From assembly GCA_021825785.1 (NCBI GenBank), contig JAKAGP010000047.1, forward strand, positions 1 through 8,459: DNA of 8,459 nt, given 5' to 3'. A model generated the notes under the pieces. It ran no database searches and was not told the origin of the DNA. It saw only the letters and a list, made by a program, of their open reading frames with translations. Both the position numbers and the translations under genes were made by a program. This stretch comes from Nitrospirota bacterium. GTDB lineage: Bacteria; Nitrospirota; Thermodesulfovibrionia; Thermodesulfovibrionales; JdFR-88. Shown here piece after piece: positions 1 through 6,182 of this stretch; the first letter of the stretch is position 1; each line of letters begins with the position of its first letter.

Positions 1-2
1 CG

Positions 3-413
3 GTAAATAGAATTCAGCCGGAAGATATGACATGTCGCGTTGTTGGGTGGATTCGTGGACTTGGCTTTGAAAGTCTGAATCTGGATCTGATTTACGGGCT
101 TCCCCATCAATCTTCAAAAACATTTGAGGCAACCATCGATTCCTTGATCGATATTTCGCCGGATCGTGTGGCATTATTTAATTTCGCCTATGTCCCGTGG
201 ATGAAAAAGCACATGTCTCTTATCAACGCCGATGATCTTCCGTCTGCAGCAGAAAAATTGACCATTTTAAAGATGGCCATCGAAAAGCTTACTAAAGCCG
301 GTTATATATTCATCGGTATGGATCATTTCGCCAAACCCGATGACGAGCTTGCCGTTGCCCTGAACGAAAAACGTCTTTACCGGAATTTTCAGGAGAACCC
401 TTGTGCCTTTTGA
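3..413 (+). CDS. hemN: Oxygen-independent coproporphyrinogen III oxidase, partial at 5' end and broken at 3' end
   Basis: HemN is a radical-SAM enzyme that decarboxylates coproporphyrinogen III to protoporphyrinogen IX in anaerobic haem synthesis. The frame is open from base 3, so the gene enters from outside the window; the ATG at 27 is an internal codon, as the residues before it (VNRIQPED) belong to the family. Family blocks visible in order are GFESLNLDLIYGLP, SPDRVALFNFAYVP, DLPSAAEKL, GYIFIGMDHFAKPDDELA and YRNFQ. These match the middle of HemN (about 450-460 residues in E. coli). The radical-SAM CxxxCxxC motif would lie upstream, outside the window. After RNFQ (ends at 392) the reading leaves the family and stops six residues later, so the C-terminal part of more than 100 residues is missing. 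The gene meets the opposite-strand histidine kinase here. As shown, it is probably non-functional, or the joint is an assembly error. Identity is confident; intactness is not. Confidence 0.9.
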   Translation, partial: VNRIQPEDMTCRVVGWIRGLGFESLNLDLIYGLPHQSSKTFEATIDSLIDISPDRVALFNFAYVPWMKKHMSLINADDLPSAAEKLTILKMAIEKLTKAGYIFIGMDHFAKPDDELAVALNEKRLYRNFQENPCAF

Positions 414-2123
414 AGGCCCGCTTGCAATTTCCATGGAACCGCCGTACTGGCCTATTAATTTCCGGCAGATATTCAGTCCCAGTCCGGTCCCATGCCGTTT
501 CGTTGTATGCAGGGGAGAAAAAATCTTCCCCCTTAATTCATCCGAAATGCCGGGCCCGCTATCCTCAATAATCATCTCCACATTTCCATCCTCATACGAG
601 CTTGTAATTATAATATTTTTTATCGCGCTTTTTTCCAGGGCCTCTTGCGCATTTTTAATTACATTTAACAATATCTCTTTTATATGGCCCGCATGGCAAA
701 GCACTTTCGGCAGCTCCGGTGAAAAATTCGCAGATATTGTGATGCCTTTACCGGAAAATTTCCTCCCAAGCATTTTGAGAATTTTTTTGATCTCATCATT
801 TATATCAACGGCCTGAACGCCCTGGTCATTAGATCGATATACATCGAGAATGCTGTTTACAATGCCCGATAACTCTTCTATCTCCCCGGAAACATCGTTC
901 AGGGCATTGGACTTGATATTACCATCCACATGTAATTTGTCCGCAATGAAAAGGGATGTCTCAATATTTGCAAGGGAGTTATTGATCTCATGGGCTATTT
1001 CGGCCGCCAGCAACCCTTTGGCCGCGAATTTTTCGGTTTCAAGCAGCCTGGTGTTCATCTCTCTTTCTTTAGTTATGTCCCGGCAAATAAGCATGGTGCC
1101 GGTCATTTCACTTCCGTTCATTATATGGCTGCAGGTTGCGGATATCAGCAGATAGTCGGAATTCCTCGGCTTAAGAACTGCTTCGAAGGGGACCGGACAG
1201 TTTTCCAGGCATTTTCCTTCCCGTTTGGATGCCATATCGGACTCCTGGACCAGCAAGTCCCCAATGTGGCGGCCCAATATCTCCTCCTGCCTGTAGCCCA
1301 GGCTTTGCAGACCCTTTCTATTAACGGAATAAATTACGCAGTCTAAATCAAGTAAAAAAATGATATCACTGGCGTTTTCCATCAGGCTTTTATATTTCCG
1401 CTCGGATTTCTCCATCTCGCCGTAGGCTGTTTGCAATTTGGCGTAATTGTCCTCAAGGTGTTTAATTGCATCTGCGAGGGTTATTTTTTTATCCAGCCCG
1501 GCCTCGATCAGACTTTCTTTTTTATTGCCCCATTTCAGCTCGAAAATGCAGCTTTCCGCGCCGAAATGGACTCCCTTTGGAATTGTCCCGCCCCAGGAGG
1601 TGTTAATTTCATTTGCCGGGACGACGCATTGCCTTTCAGTAAGCACGACGTTACCGTATCCGAAAAGTCCGGGTATCCTGCTGTATATCCCCTGATTATA
1701 AAGACATGCGCTGCGTGTCTGACGGCCATGAACTTTCATTTCCACGACAGCCCGGTTTCTACTGAGGTCAAGAATCTCAACGTCCACAAGTCCCTTTGTG
1801 AAATATTTTGTGAGCCTGGGTGTGGATTTGATGAGCTTTCCCGGGCTACCGAAAAGCCTCCCCAGAACATGCACAAGGCCGAGGGATTTGTATTGAATAG
1901 TGCTTTGGCCGATTTTGAACATGATCCCGCCATCCTGGAAGAGGTCAATAAGACGGTTTTCCAGGGCCTTCTCCACATCCCAGGGTATCCAGTTATCGGG
2001 ATTTGTCAGAAACTCTTCGGAGTAGGGGAAATCCTTCAGGAGCAAAGGCATTAAATCCCGGCGATTCTTCCTGACGTAACAGATATAAGTATTCGTAATC
2101 CGGCAGCTAAAATTGTTATCCAC
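267..2123 (-). CDS. Sensor histidine kinase with V4R-like N-terminal domain, PAS domain and HisKA/HATPase core
   Basis: Probably a cytosolic two-component kinase: no membrane segment is visible and no receiver domain is attached. Residues about 25-200 resemble V4R-like sensor domains, with the pattern CLYNQGIYSRIPGLFG followed by E..C and GAESCIFELKW; the ligand is unknown. A coiled linker (206-243) leads to a PAS domain (244-353), then HisKA with the phospho-acceptor in EIAHEINNSLAN (His378). The ATPase domain shows the N box NVIKNAQEAL, G1 box DSGPGIS, F box FSPLHTTK and G2 box GTGLGL. Homology ends at LLKIPV (about residue 582). Residues 583-618 are antisense read-through of hemN, so the native stop has been lost. 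The GTG start at 2123 has no clear ribosome site and lies at the predicted transcription start; the ATG at 2051 (residue 25) may be the true start. It is more AT-rich than the genes to its right. The cognate response regulator is not in the window. Confidence 0.88.
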   Translation of the reverse strand: MDNNFSCRITNTYICYVRKNRRDLMPLLLKDFPYSEEFLTNPDNWIPWDVEKALENRLIDLFQDGGIMFKIGQSTIQYKSLGLVHVLGRLFGSPGKLIKSTPRLTKYFTKGLVDVEILDLSRNRAVVEMKVHGRQTRSACLYNQGIYSRIPGLFGYGNVVLTERQCVVPANEINTSWGGTIPKGVHFGAESCIFELKWGNKKESLIEAGLDKKITLADAIKHLEDNYAKLQTAYGEMEKSERKYKSLMENASDIIFLLDLDCVIYSVNRKGLQSLGYRQEEILGRHIGDLLVQESDMASKREGKCLENCPVPFEAVLKPRNSDYLLISATCSHIMNGSEMTGTMLICRDITKEREMNTRLLETEKFAAKGLLAAEIAHEINNSLANIETSLFIADKLHVDGNIKSNALNDVSGEIEELSGIVNSILDVYRSNDQGVQAVDINDEIKKILKMLGRKFSGKGITISANFSPELPKVLCHAGHIKEILLNVIKNAQEALEKSAIKNIIITSSYEDGNVEMIIEDSGPGISDELRGKIFSPLHTTKRHGTGLGLNICRKLIGQYGGSMEIASGPSKGTRVLLKIPVKTFFVQGNGKLVIGFGEMIHTDEYITGFSKLFDGHL

Positions 2124-2130
2124 GGCAATT

Positions 2131-2160
2131 AATAAAGCATGCCGTTTGAAAAAAATGCAA
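2131..2160 (-). promoter_or_regulatory. Possible sigma70-type promoter of the histidine kinase
   Basis: On the minus strand TTGCAT (2160-2155) and TTTATT (2136-2131) are separated by 18 nt, a fair -35/-10 pair. Transcription would start near 2124, which makes the GTG at 2123 almost leaderless and favours the ATG at 2051 as the kinase start. Both boxes deviate from consensus in an AT-rich stretch, so this is tentative. Confidence 0.35.
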
Positions 2161-2269
2161 GGGGGGCCTTAATTGAGCAAGGAAGAGGCGGGGTTTGAGC
2201 GCGAGGGGGTAATCGCAGCCGGACCTTGGGCGAGGGGCGCGTCAATTCTCAAAAGGAAAGGAAAGTGTT

Positions 2270-2689
2270 TTACGGCTGCTCTTTTAAAGGCGTTGCGACC
2301 CTGATGACCGTCTTTACGTTTCCCCTGGGGTTGAAATCGCCGGTCACCTCGAGGTAGCGGGGCGCAAGCCCCTTCTCCAGCTCCTCGAATATCCGGTTTG
2401 CGACCGCCTCATGCGAGATGTATTCCCCGCGGAAGGAATTCAGGTAGAGCTTCAGGGATTTCAGCTCCACTATCTTTCTGTCCGGCACGTAACCGACACG
2501 GATGGTCGCGAAGTCGGGATACCCGGAGCGCGGGCAAAGGCAGGTGAACTCCGGGAATTCTATGTTTATCTCGTAGTCCCGCTCCGGGGCCGGGTTGTCC
2601 CAGAACTCGAGGGACGCCGCCCCGATCGCCTTCTCGCCGTAACGCGGCCCTGTCTTCGGACTTCCTTTAGCGGCCTTTTTCGCGCTCAT
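2270..2689 (-). CDS. queF: NADPH-dependent 7-cyano-7-deazaguanine reductase (preQ0 reductase)
   Basis: QueF reduces the nitrile of preQ0 to the aminomethyl group of preQ1, the last free-base step before tRNA insertion in queuosine synthesis; it is cytosolic. At 139 residues it matches the short, single-domain (B. subtilis-like) type. The active-site block [11 protein letters not shown] carries the nucleophile Cys52, which forms the thioimide, and the acid Asp59. The family signature is seen as [13 protein letters not shown] (76-88), and the substrate-binding His-Glu pair as HEA at 93-95. The tail GDFNPRG (117-123) is also typical. The start ATG overlaps the stop of the upstream regulator gene as ATGA (2686-2689), so translation is probably coupled. 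No other queuosine gene (queC, queD, queE, tgt) is visible. The short Lys/Gly-rich N-terminus is unconserved in my view. No clear terminator follows in the 146 bases to the kinase gene. Confidence 0.96.
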   Translation of the reverse strand: MSAKKAAKGSPKTGPRYGEKAIGAASLEFWDNPAPERDYEINIEFPEFTCLCPRSGYPDFATIRVGYVPDRKIVELKSLKLYLNSFRGEYISHEAVANRIFEELEKGLAPRYLEVTGDFNPRGNVKTVIRVATPLKEQP

Positions 2690-3372
2690 GTCTTCTTTAC
2701 AAAAATCCCCTTTGCCACTTCCTCTTCCACCGCGATCGTGGTCTCATCCACTTTTATGACATAGGAGGGCTTCTTCTGGATGAGCTTGATCACCGAGCCC
2801 GGCACAAGCCCAATGCCCGCCAGCCTGTCTATCATGGGGGTGCGCAGGAAGACGACCCTGAATTCCTCGCCGACATGCGAATCGGCAAGGGAGGCCACAA
2901 GCGGGGTGACTTTCCTCGCGTAGAGCTTGCAGCAGTTGCCCCTGGGAATGGGCCTGTTATGCGGGCAGGTGGGCGGATGGCCCAGAAACGTGCAGATCGC
3001 CTCCTCCACCTCCGGGCTGATGGCGTGCTCGAACCTGCAGGCGTCCATCTCGTATTCGGGCAGGGCGAGGATATCGGCAAAGAGCCTCTCGGCCAGCCTG
3101 TGCCTGCGCGTTATGTCCCTCGCGCGGAGCCTGCCGGCCTCCGTGAAGGCCACCTTTCCGTCCGTAATGGCGAGCAGCCCATCCTGCTGCATCGCGAGGA
3201 CGGCCCGCTCGTCCTTCATCTCCGCGATGAGCCGCTCCAGCGGCGCATGGCCCCCCTGGGCCTGGCCGTCCTTCTCCAGGAACTCCCACAACGTCTCCAG
3301 GGCCTCGTCCTCGAACTGCCTTTTCTCGGTCTCCGGCGCGGCCCGCGGCTTGTACAGGTCGTCATGTCTCAT
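2686..3372 (-). CDS. DtxR/MntR-family metal-dependent transcriptional regulator with C-terminal FeoA-like domain
   Basis: A metal-activated repressor-type regulator, expected to bind DNA as a dimer when loaded with Fe2+ or Mn2+. Residues about 20-85 form the winged helix-turn-helix (ending in the wing [12 protein letters not shown]). Residues 88-148 form the dimer and metal domain, with [11 protein letters not shown] and [14 protein letters not shown]; His91, Cys112, Glu115 and His116 fall where DtxR uses metal ligands. A stretch [13 protein letters not shown] follows. Residues 165-226 are an SH3-like FeoA domain ([20 protein letters not shown]). The gene follows feoB by 70 nt and overlaps queF by ATGA, so iron is the most likely co-repressor; the sequence alone does not separate Fe from Mn. 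Cysteines at 112, 127, 136, 147 and 148 cluster around the metal domain, more than in classical DtxR. No stand-alone feoA is seen. The ATG at 3372 lacks a strong ribosome site but is the only plausible start. Confidence 0.92.
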   Translation of the reverse strand: MRHDDLYKPRAAPETEKRQFEDEALETLWEFLEKDGQAQGGHAPLERLIAEMKDERAVLAMQQDGLLAITDGKVAFTEAGRLRARDITRRHRLAERLFADILALPEYEMDACRFEHAISPEVEEAICTFLGHPPTCPHNRPIPRGNCCKLYARKVTPLVASLADSHVGEEFRVVFLRTPMIDRLAGIGLVPGSVIKLIQKKPSYVIKVDETTIAVEEEVAKGIFVKKT

Positions 3373-3400
3373 AAGTTTTTCAATTTTATCATATTACAAC

Positions 3401-3438
3401 ACCCTCTCCCAACCCTCTCCCTTTTTAGGGAGAGGGTT
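3401..3438. repeat. REP-like C/G-rich palindrome between feoB and the DtxR-family gene
   Basis: The decamer accctctccc occurs twice in tandem (3401-3410 and 3412-3421). The second copy forms an 11-bp perfect inverted repeat, aaccctctccc (3411-3421) with gggagagggtt (3428-3438), around the 6-nt loop ttttta. Similar CCCTCTCCC/GGGAGAGGG palindromes recur between genes in many bacterial genomes as REP-like elements. Here it lies inside the feoB transcription unit, starting five bases past the feoB stop. It could stabilise feoB mRNA 3' ends or attenuate expression of the regulator. No T-run follows on either strand, so it is not a canonical intrinsic terminator. Confidence 0.75.
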
Positions 3439-3442
3439 TAAC

Positions 3443-5446
3443 TTAAACGGACACATGGAAATACCTTAGCATCCAGTTCATTATCCCGCCCACGATCAAC
3501 GCGGCCGGCGTTATGATGGCCAGCATCGCCAGGGCGACCTTTAAACCCTTCTCCTTGATGATGATGAAAAAACTGGCGAGGCAGGGGATGAAAAGCGTTA
3601 TCGTGATGATGCTCACGAGGGACTGGAGAGGAGTGAGCTGCCCCTGCCGGTACATGTTGAAAAGCCCTGCCGCGCCGTAATCCCGCCTTAGAAAGCCTAT
3701 TATGAAGGCCTCCGTGGCCCTTGGGGGCAGCCCCAGGACCCCCACGACAACGGGCGAGGCCGCCCTCTCTATGAGGTGAAGCATATCAAGCTTGTCCAGC
3801 GTGAAGAGCACCAGGGTGCCAAGGACGAAAAGCGGAACGGCCTCCTTCAGGTACCACACGGCCCTGTTCATCGTCTTCAGCGCGACGTTCTGCAGCGCGG
3901 GCCTCCTGAGCGGGGGAATCTCCAGGAAAAACTCGGAACGCTCCCCCGGCAGTATCCTTGCCGCAAGCCAGCCCGATACAAGCAGGATGCCAAGGACGCA
4001 TGCCAGCCAGATCAAAAGCGCCTTCATCGAAAGCTCGGACAGCATGCCCAATATCACGCCGAGCTGGGCCGAGCACGGTATGGCCAGGGCAAGGAGGAAT
4101 ATGGCTATCAGCCGGTCCCGCTTGCCTTCGAGTATCCGGGTCGTCATGACGGCCATCGTGCCGCATCCAAGCCCCAGTACCATGGGCAGCACCGCCTTGC
4201 CGCTGAGCCCCATCATGTTGAAAAACCTGTTGGTCATGATCGCAAGCCGGGGCAGATATCCGCTGTCCTCCAGGATGGAAAAGGCTATGAAAAAGGTCGT
4301 TGTAATCGGCAGCACTATGGCGATCGAATAGGTAAGGGCCATCGTTATCACGCCGTACTGGCCGACAAACAGGTCCCTCAAAAAAGGCACCGGTACGAGC
4401 CCGAACGCCTTCGTGAACACCGGGTTTAAGTACCGGCCGAAGATGAACTGCTCAAAGAAATTCACAAGCGTTCCCGCCCCGAACACGCCGACGAACTCAT
4501 AAAGCCCGAAGAGCACCAGCAGGAGAAAGGGGAAACCCCAGAACGGGTGCATGGTGGCCTTTCCCAGCATGGAGACAAGCACGTTTTCCCTGTGCGGGGC
4601 CTTCTGGTAGACAGCGGCCGTGATCTGCGCCGCCTTTTTGAGGCGGGCCTCGTTTATGTAAAGCCCCAAAGGCGTGCCCAGTTTCAGCGCGCACTCGTCC
4701 CGGAGCGACTCAATCGCCTCTATCGCCGCATCATCGAGGTTCGTCTTCAGCCAGCCCGCGAGGCTCTTGTCTCCGGCCAGCACCATGAGCGCGATAGAGC
4801 GGCCGGTGATGCTGGCCGGGGGAAGTTGGGAGGCGATCTTTTCTATATATACCTCCGCCATCCCGTAGTCCACGGACACCTCCGGCGCGGACCCGCCTTT
4901 TAAAATTGCGGCGGAGAGCTCCTTCAGACCCCTTCTCTCCGGGGCCACGGTGCTGACCACGCCGATGCCCAGCATCCCGGCCAGCGCCTCCTTGTCGACC
5001 GTGATGCCGCTGTCCATGGCCTCATCCTCCATGTTCAGGTCCAGGGCGACGGGCAGTCCCATCTCGGCAAGCTGTATGGTGATGGAGAGCGTGCGTTTGA
5101 GGTTCTTCATGTCGCCCACCTGGACGACAAGGCCGGGGCGCTCGGCAAGCAGTATGTCCCTGGTGACCCGCTCGTCCTCGCTCATGGGAAGCAGGCTGTT
5201 GACCCCAGGGGTGTCCACCAGCAGATAGCGCCTGCCGCCGAGGCTCATATTGCCGTGCGAGACCTCCACCGTGGTGCCGGGGTAGTTGGAGACCGTGACG
5301 TATTTGCCGGTAAGAAGGCCGAAGATGACGCTCTTGCCCACGTTGGGATTGCCGATGAGGGCGATCCTCATCATAGGAGTTTTAGCGGCCCCGGCGGCTC
5401 CGTCGCCCGCCGCGCCCCCGCCCCCTGCCTTGATCCTGCCGATCAT
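3443..5446 (-). CDS. feoB: Ferrous iron transport protein B (G-protein-coupled Fe2+ permease)
   Basis: FeoB imports Fe2+ across the inner membrane, gated by a cytosolic GTPase domain. GTPase motifs are G1 GNPNVGKS (32-39), G2 YPGTT (55-59), G3 DTPG (78-81) and G4 NMED (138-141). A helical spacer reaches to about 300, followed by some ten hydrophobic segments. The two Gate-type repeats carry Cys residues in GLGCGTMAVMTTR (C428), IPCSAQLG (C458) and IPCLASF (C622). This pattern (GCGTMA, PCSAQLG) differs from E. coli FeoB (GCNVPA, PCSARLP) and resembles divergent FeoB proteins that I recall from anaerobes. At 667 residues it is shorter than E. coli FeoB (773), lacking the long C-terminal extension. 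The start at 5446 has AGGA just upstream; a Gly/Ala-rich segment (8-21) precedes the GTPase. The alternative ATG at residue 25 or 26 has no ribosome site. First gene of the unit with the DtxR-family regulator and queF; no feoA is seen. Confidence 0.96.
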   Translation of the reverse strand: MIGRIKAGGGGAAGDGAAGAAKTPMMRIALIGNPNVGKSVIFGLLTGKYVTVSNYPGTTVEVSHGNMSLGGRRYLLVDTPGVNSLLPMSEDERVTRDILLAERPGLVVQVGDMKNLKRTLSITIQLAEMGLPVALDLNMEDEAMDSGITVDKEALAGMLGIGVVSTVAPERRGLKELSAAILKGGSAPEVSVDYGMAEVYIEKIASQLPPASITGRSIALMVLAGDKSLAGWLKTNLDDAAIEAIESLRDECALKLGTPLGLYINEARLKKAAQITAAVYQKAPHRENVLVSMLGKATMHPFWGFPFLLLVLFGLYEFVGVFGAGTLVNFFEQFIFGRYLNPVFTKAFGLVPVPFLRDLFVGQYGVITMALTYSIAIVLPITTTFFIAFSILEDSGYLPRLAIMTNRFFNMMGLSGKAVLPMVLGLGCGTMAVMTTRILEGKRDRLIAIFLLALAIPCSAQLGVILGMLSELSMKALLIWLACVLGILLVSGWLAARILPGERSEFFLEIPPLRRPALQNVALKTMNRAVWYLKEAVPLFVLGTLVLFTLDKLDMLHLIERAASPVVVGVLGLPPRATEAFIIGFLRRDYGAAGLFNMYRQGQLTPLQSLVSIITITLFIPCLASFFIIIKEKGLKVALAMLAIITPAALIVGGIMNWMLRYFHVSV

Positions 5447-5520
5447 CTTTCCTGCCCGCCCCTTTCCCCTCTCCCATGGCGCAGAACGCCCCCTCGACCA
5501 GGGGCGGCGCTAAATAATAT

Positions 5521-5535
5521 TGAGACTCAGTCTCG
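5521..5535. promoter_or_regulatory. Candidate iron-responsive operator (Fur- or DtxR-type) at the feoB start site
   Basis: The sequence tgagactcagtctcg is an inverted repeat: gagact (5522-5527) and agtctc (5529-5534) around a single c, flanked by AT-rich DNA. It fits the 7-1-7 layout of a Fur box (TGATAAT-N-ATTATCA) with substitutions. It overlaps the predicted transcription start of feoB, where a bound repressor would block initiation. Which regulator binds (Fur or the neighbouring DtxR-family protein) cannot be told from sequence alone. Confidence 0.6.
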
Positions 5536-5538
5536 ATT

Positions 5539-5568
5539 ATTATATTGGATGGGGGGCCTTTATGTAAA
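5539..5568 (-). promoter_or_regulatory. Sigma70-type promoter of the feoB unit
   Basis: On the minus strand TTTACA (5568-5563) and a perfect TATAAT (5544-5539) are separated by 18 nt. Transcription would start near 5532, inside the palindromic operator, and give a leader of about 85 nt before the feoB ATG. The -35 box also lies within a second small palindrome, cctttatgtaaagg (5557-5570), which could be another binding site. The leader has a short possible hairpin (cgcccc/ggggcg near 5488-5506). Confidence 0.65.
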
Positions 5569-5600
5569 GGTGAAAATTTAGAAAGGCCGGGGCGGATAGG

Positions 5601-6170
5601 TTACGAGAAGCTGTGGCACTGCAGGCACGAGGACGTCTTCAGATGAGTCCGGGCGGAAGCGGAAAACCTGCCGGCGTGGCAACCCATGCAGGCGTTCTCA
5701 CCGGCCGGGAAGTTATGCCGGACGGGCGCGTGGCACCGCTCGCAGCCGATCTTTTCCATGAGGACATGCCTTTCGTGTCCGTAGGGATTCGAAAGGCTCG
5801 CCCCCTGCTGCAGGTCCTCCTGGTGGCATCCCCCGCAGGCCTTCCACGGAGCGGCCTTGCCGTGCGACTGCCTTTCCGGGCCGGCCATCTCGCCGCGCGC
5901 TATATATGCAATCAGGAGGCGGTTCTGCTCGAAGATGCTCATCCTGTGGCAGATCTGGCATTTTATGTTCCAGTGCCTGCTCTGCTGCCATTCCAGGAAG
6001 GCGCTCTGCATCACATGGCAGGTCTGGCAGAACTCCGGAGAGTCGTTCATGTAATGGTAATACCTGTAGCCGACGACGGAACCCGTGATGGCGATCAGCA
6101 GGAGGATAAGGAAGACCAGACCCCGGTTATGCTCTACGAAACCCTCTATGCATTCGATGAATCTTTTCAT
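5601..6170 (-). CDS. Membrane-anchored six-haem cytochrome c, NapC/NirT/NrfH-like
   Basis: Probably carries electrons from the quinone pool to periplasmic partners. One membrane helix (about 18-38) anchors a periplasmic domain. Six CxxCH haem-binding motifs are present: CQTCH (48), CQICH (71), CGGCH (112), CERCH (143), CMGCH (161) and CLQCH (182). The first is followed by Met54, giving the CxxCHxM pattern of NrfH haem 1, and WQQSRHWNIKCQICH matches the conserved W..S.H....C..CH stretch of the NapC/NrfH family. NrfH and NapC usually have four haems, so this is an enlarged or divergent member. No nrfA, napA or other terminal reductase gene is visible, so the partner and substrate are unknown. 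It is the last gene of the rho operon, 12 nt after the thioesterase stop, with GCGGAAC as a weak ribosome site. It ends 33 bases before the -35 box of feoB, without a clear terminator. Confidence 0.9.
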   Translation of the reverse strand: MKRFIECIEGFVEHNRGLVFLILLLIAITGSVVGYRYYHYMNDSPEFCQTCHVMQSAFLEWQQSRHWNIKCQICHRMSIFEQNRLLIAYIARGEMAGPERQSHGKAAPWKACGGCHQEDLQQGASLSNPYGHERHVLMEKIGCERCHAPVRHNFPAGENACMGCHAGRFSASARTHLKTSSCLQCHSFS

Positions 6171-6182
6171 CGGTTCCGCTCA

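Noticed and set aside
2159..2168. Decamer ggggggcctt also present at 5551-5560 in the feoB promoter
   Set aside because: It sits in different positions relative to the two predicted promoters and is low-complexity, so chance is the simplest explanation.
2172..2303. Short plus-strand frame starting with TTG just left of queF
   Set aside because: It overlaps the 3' end of queF, has no convincing ribosome site and no recognisable product; the 146-base gap holds no gene I can support.
3391..3438. Repeated accctctccc as a CRISPR-like or mobile-element end
   Set aside because: Only two direct copies without spacers, no terminal repeats of an insertion sequence and no transposase nearby; a REP-like palindrome explains it better.
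3776..4429. Plus-strand open frame (217 codons) opposite feoB
   Set aside because: Antisense of feoB membrane-domain codons; its His/Arg/Gln-rich composition is typical of shadow frames.
5555..5588. Inverted repeat ggccttt / aaaggcc as a terminator for the cytochrome operon
   Set aside because: Arms are only 7 bp with a 20-nt loop and no T-run, and it overlaps the feoB promoter; not a convincing terminator.
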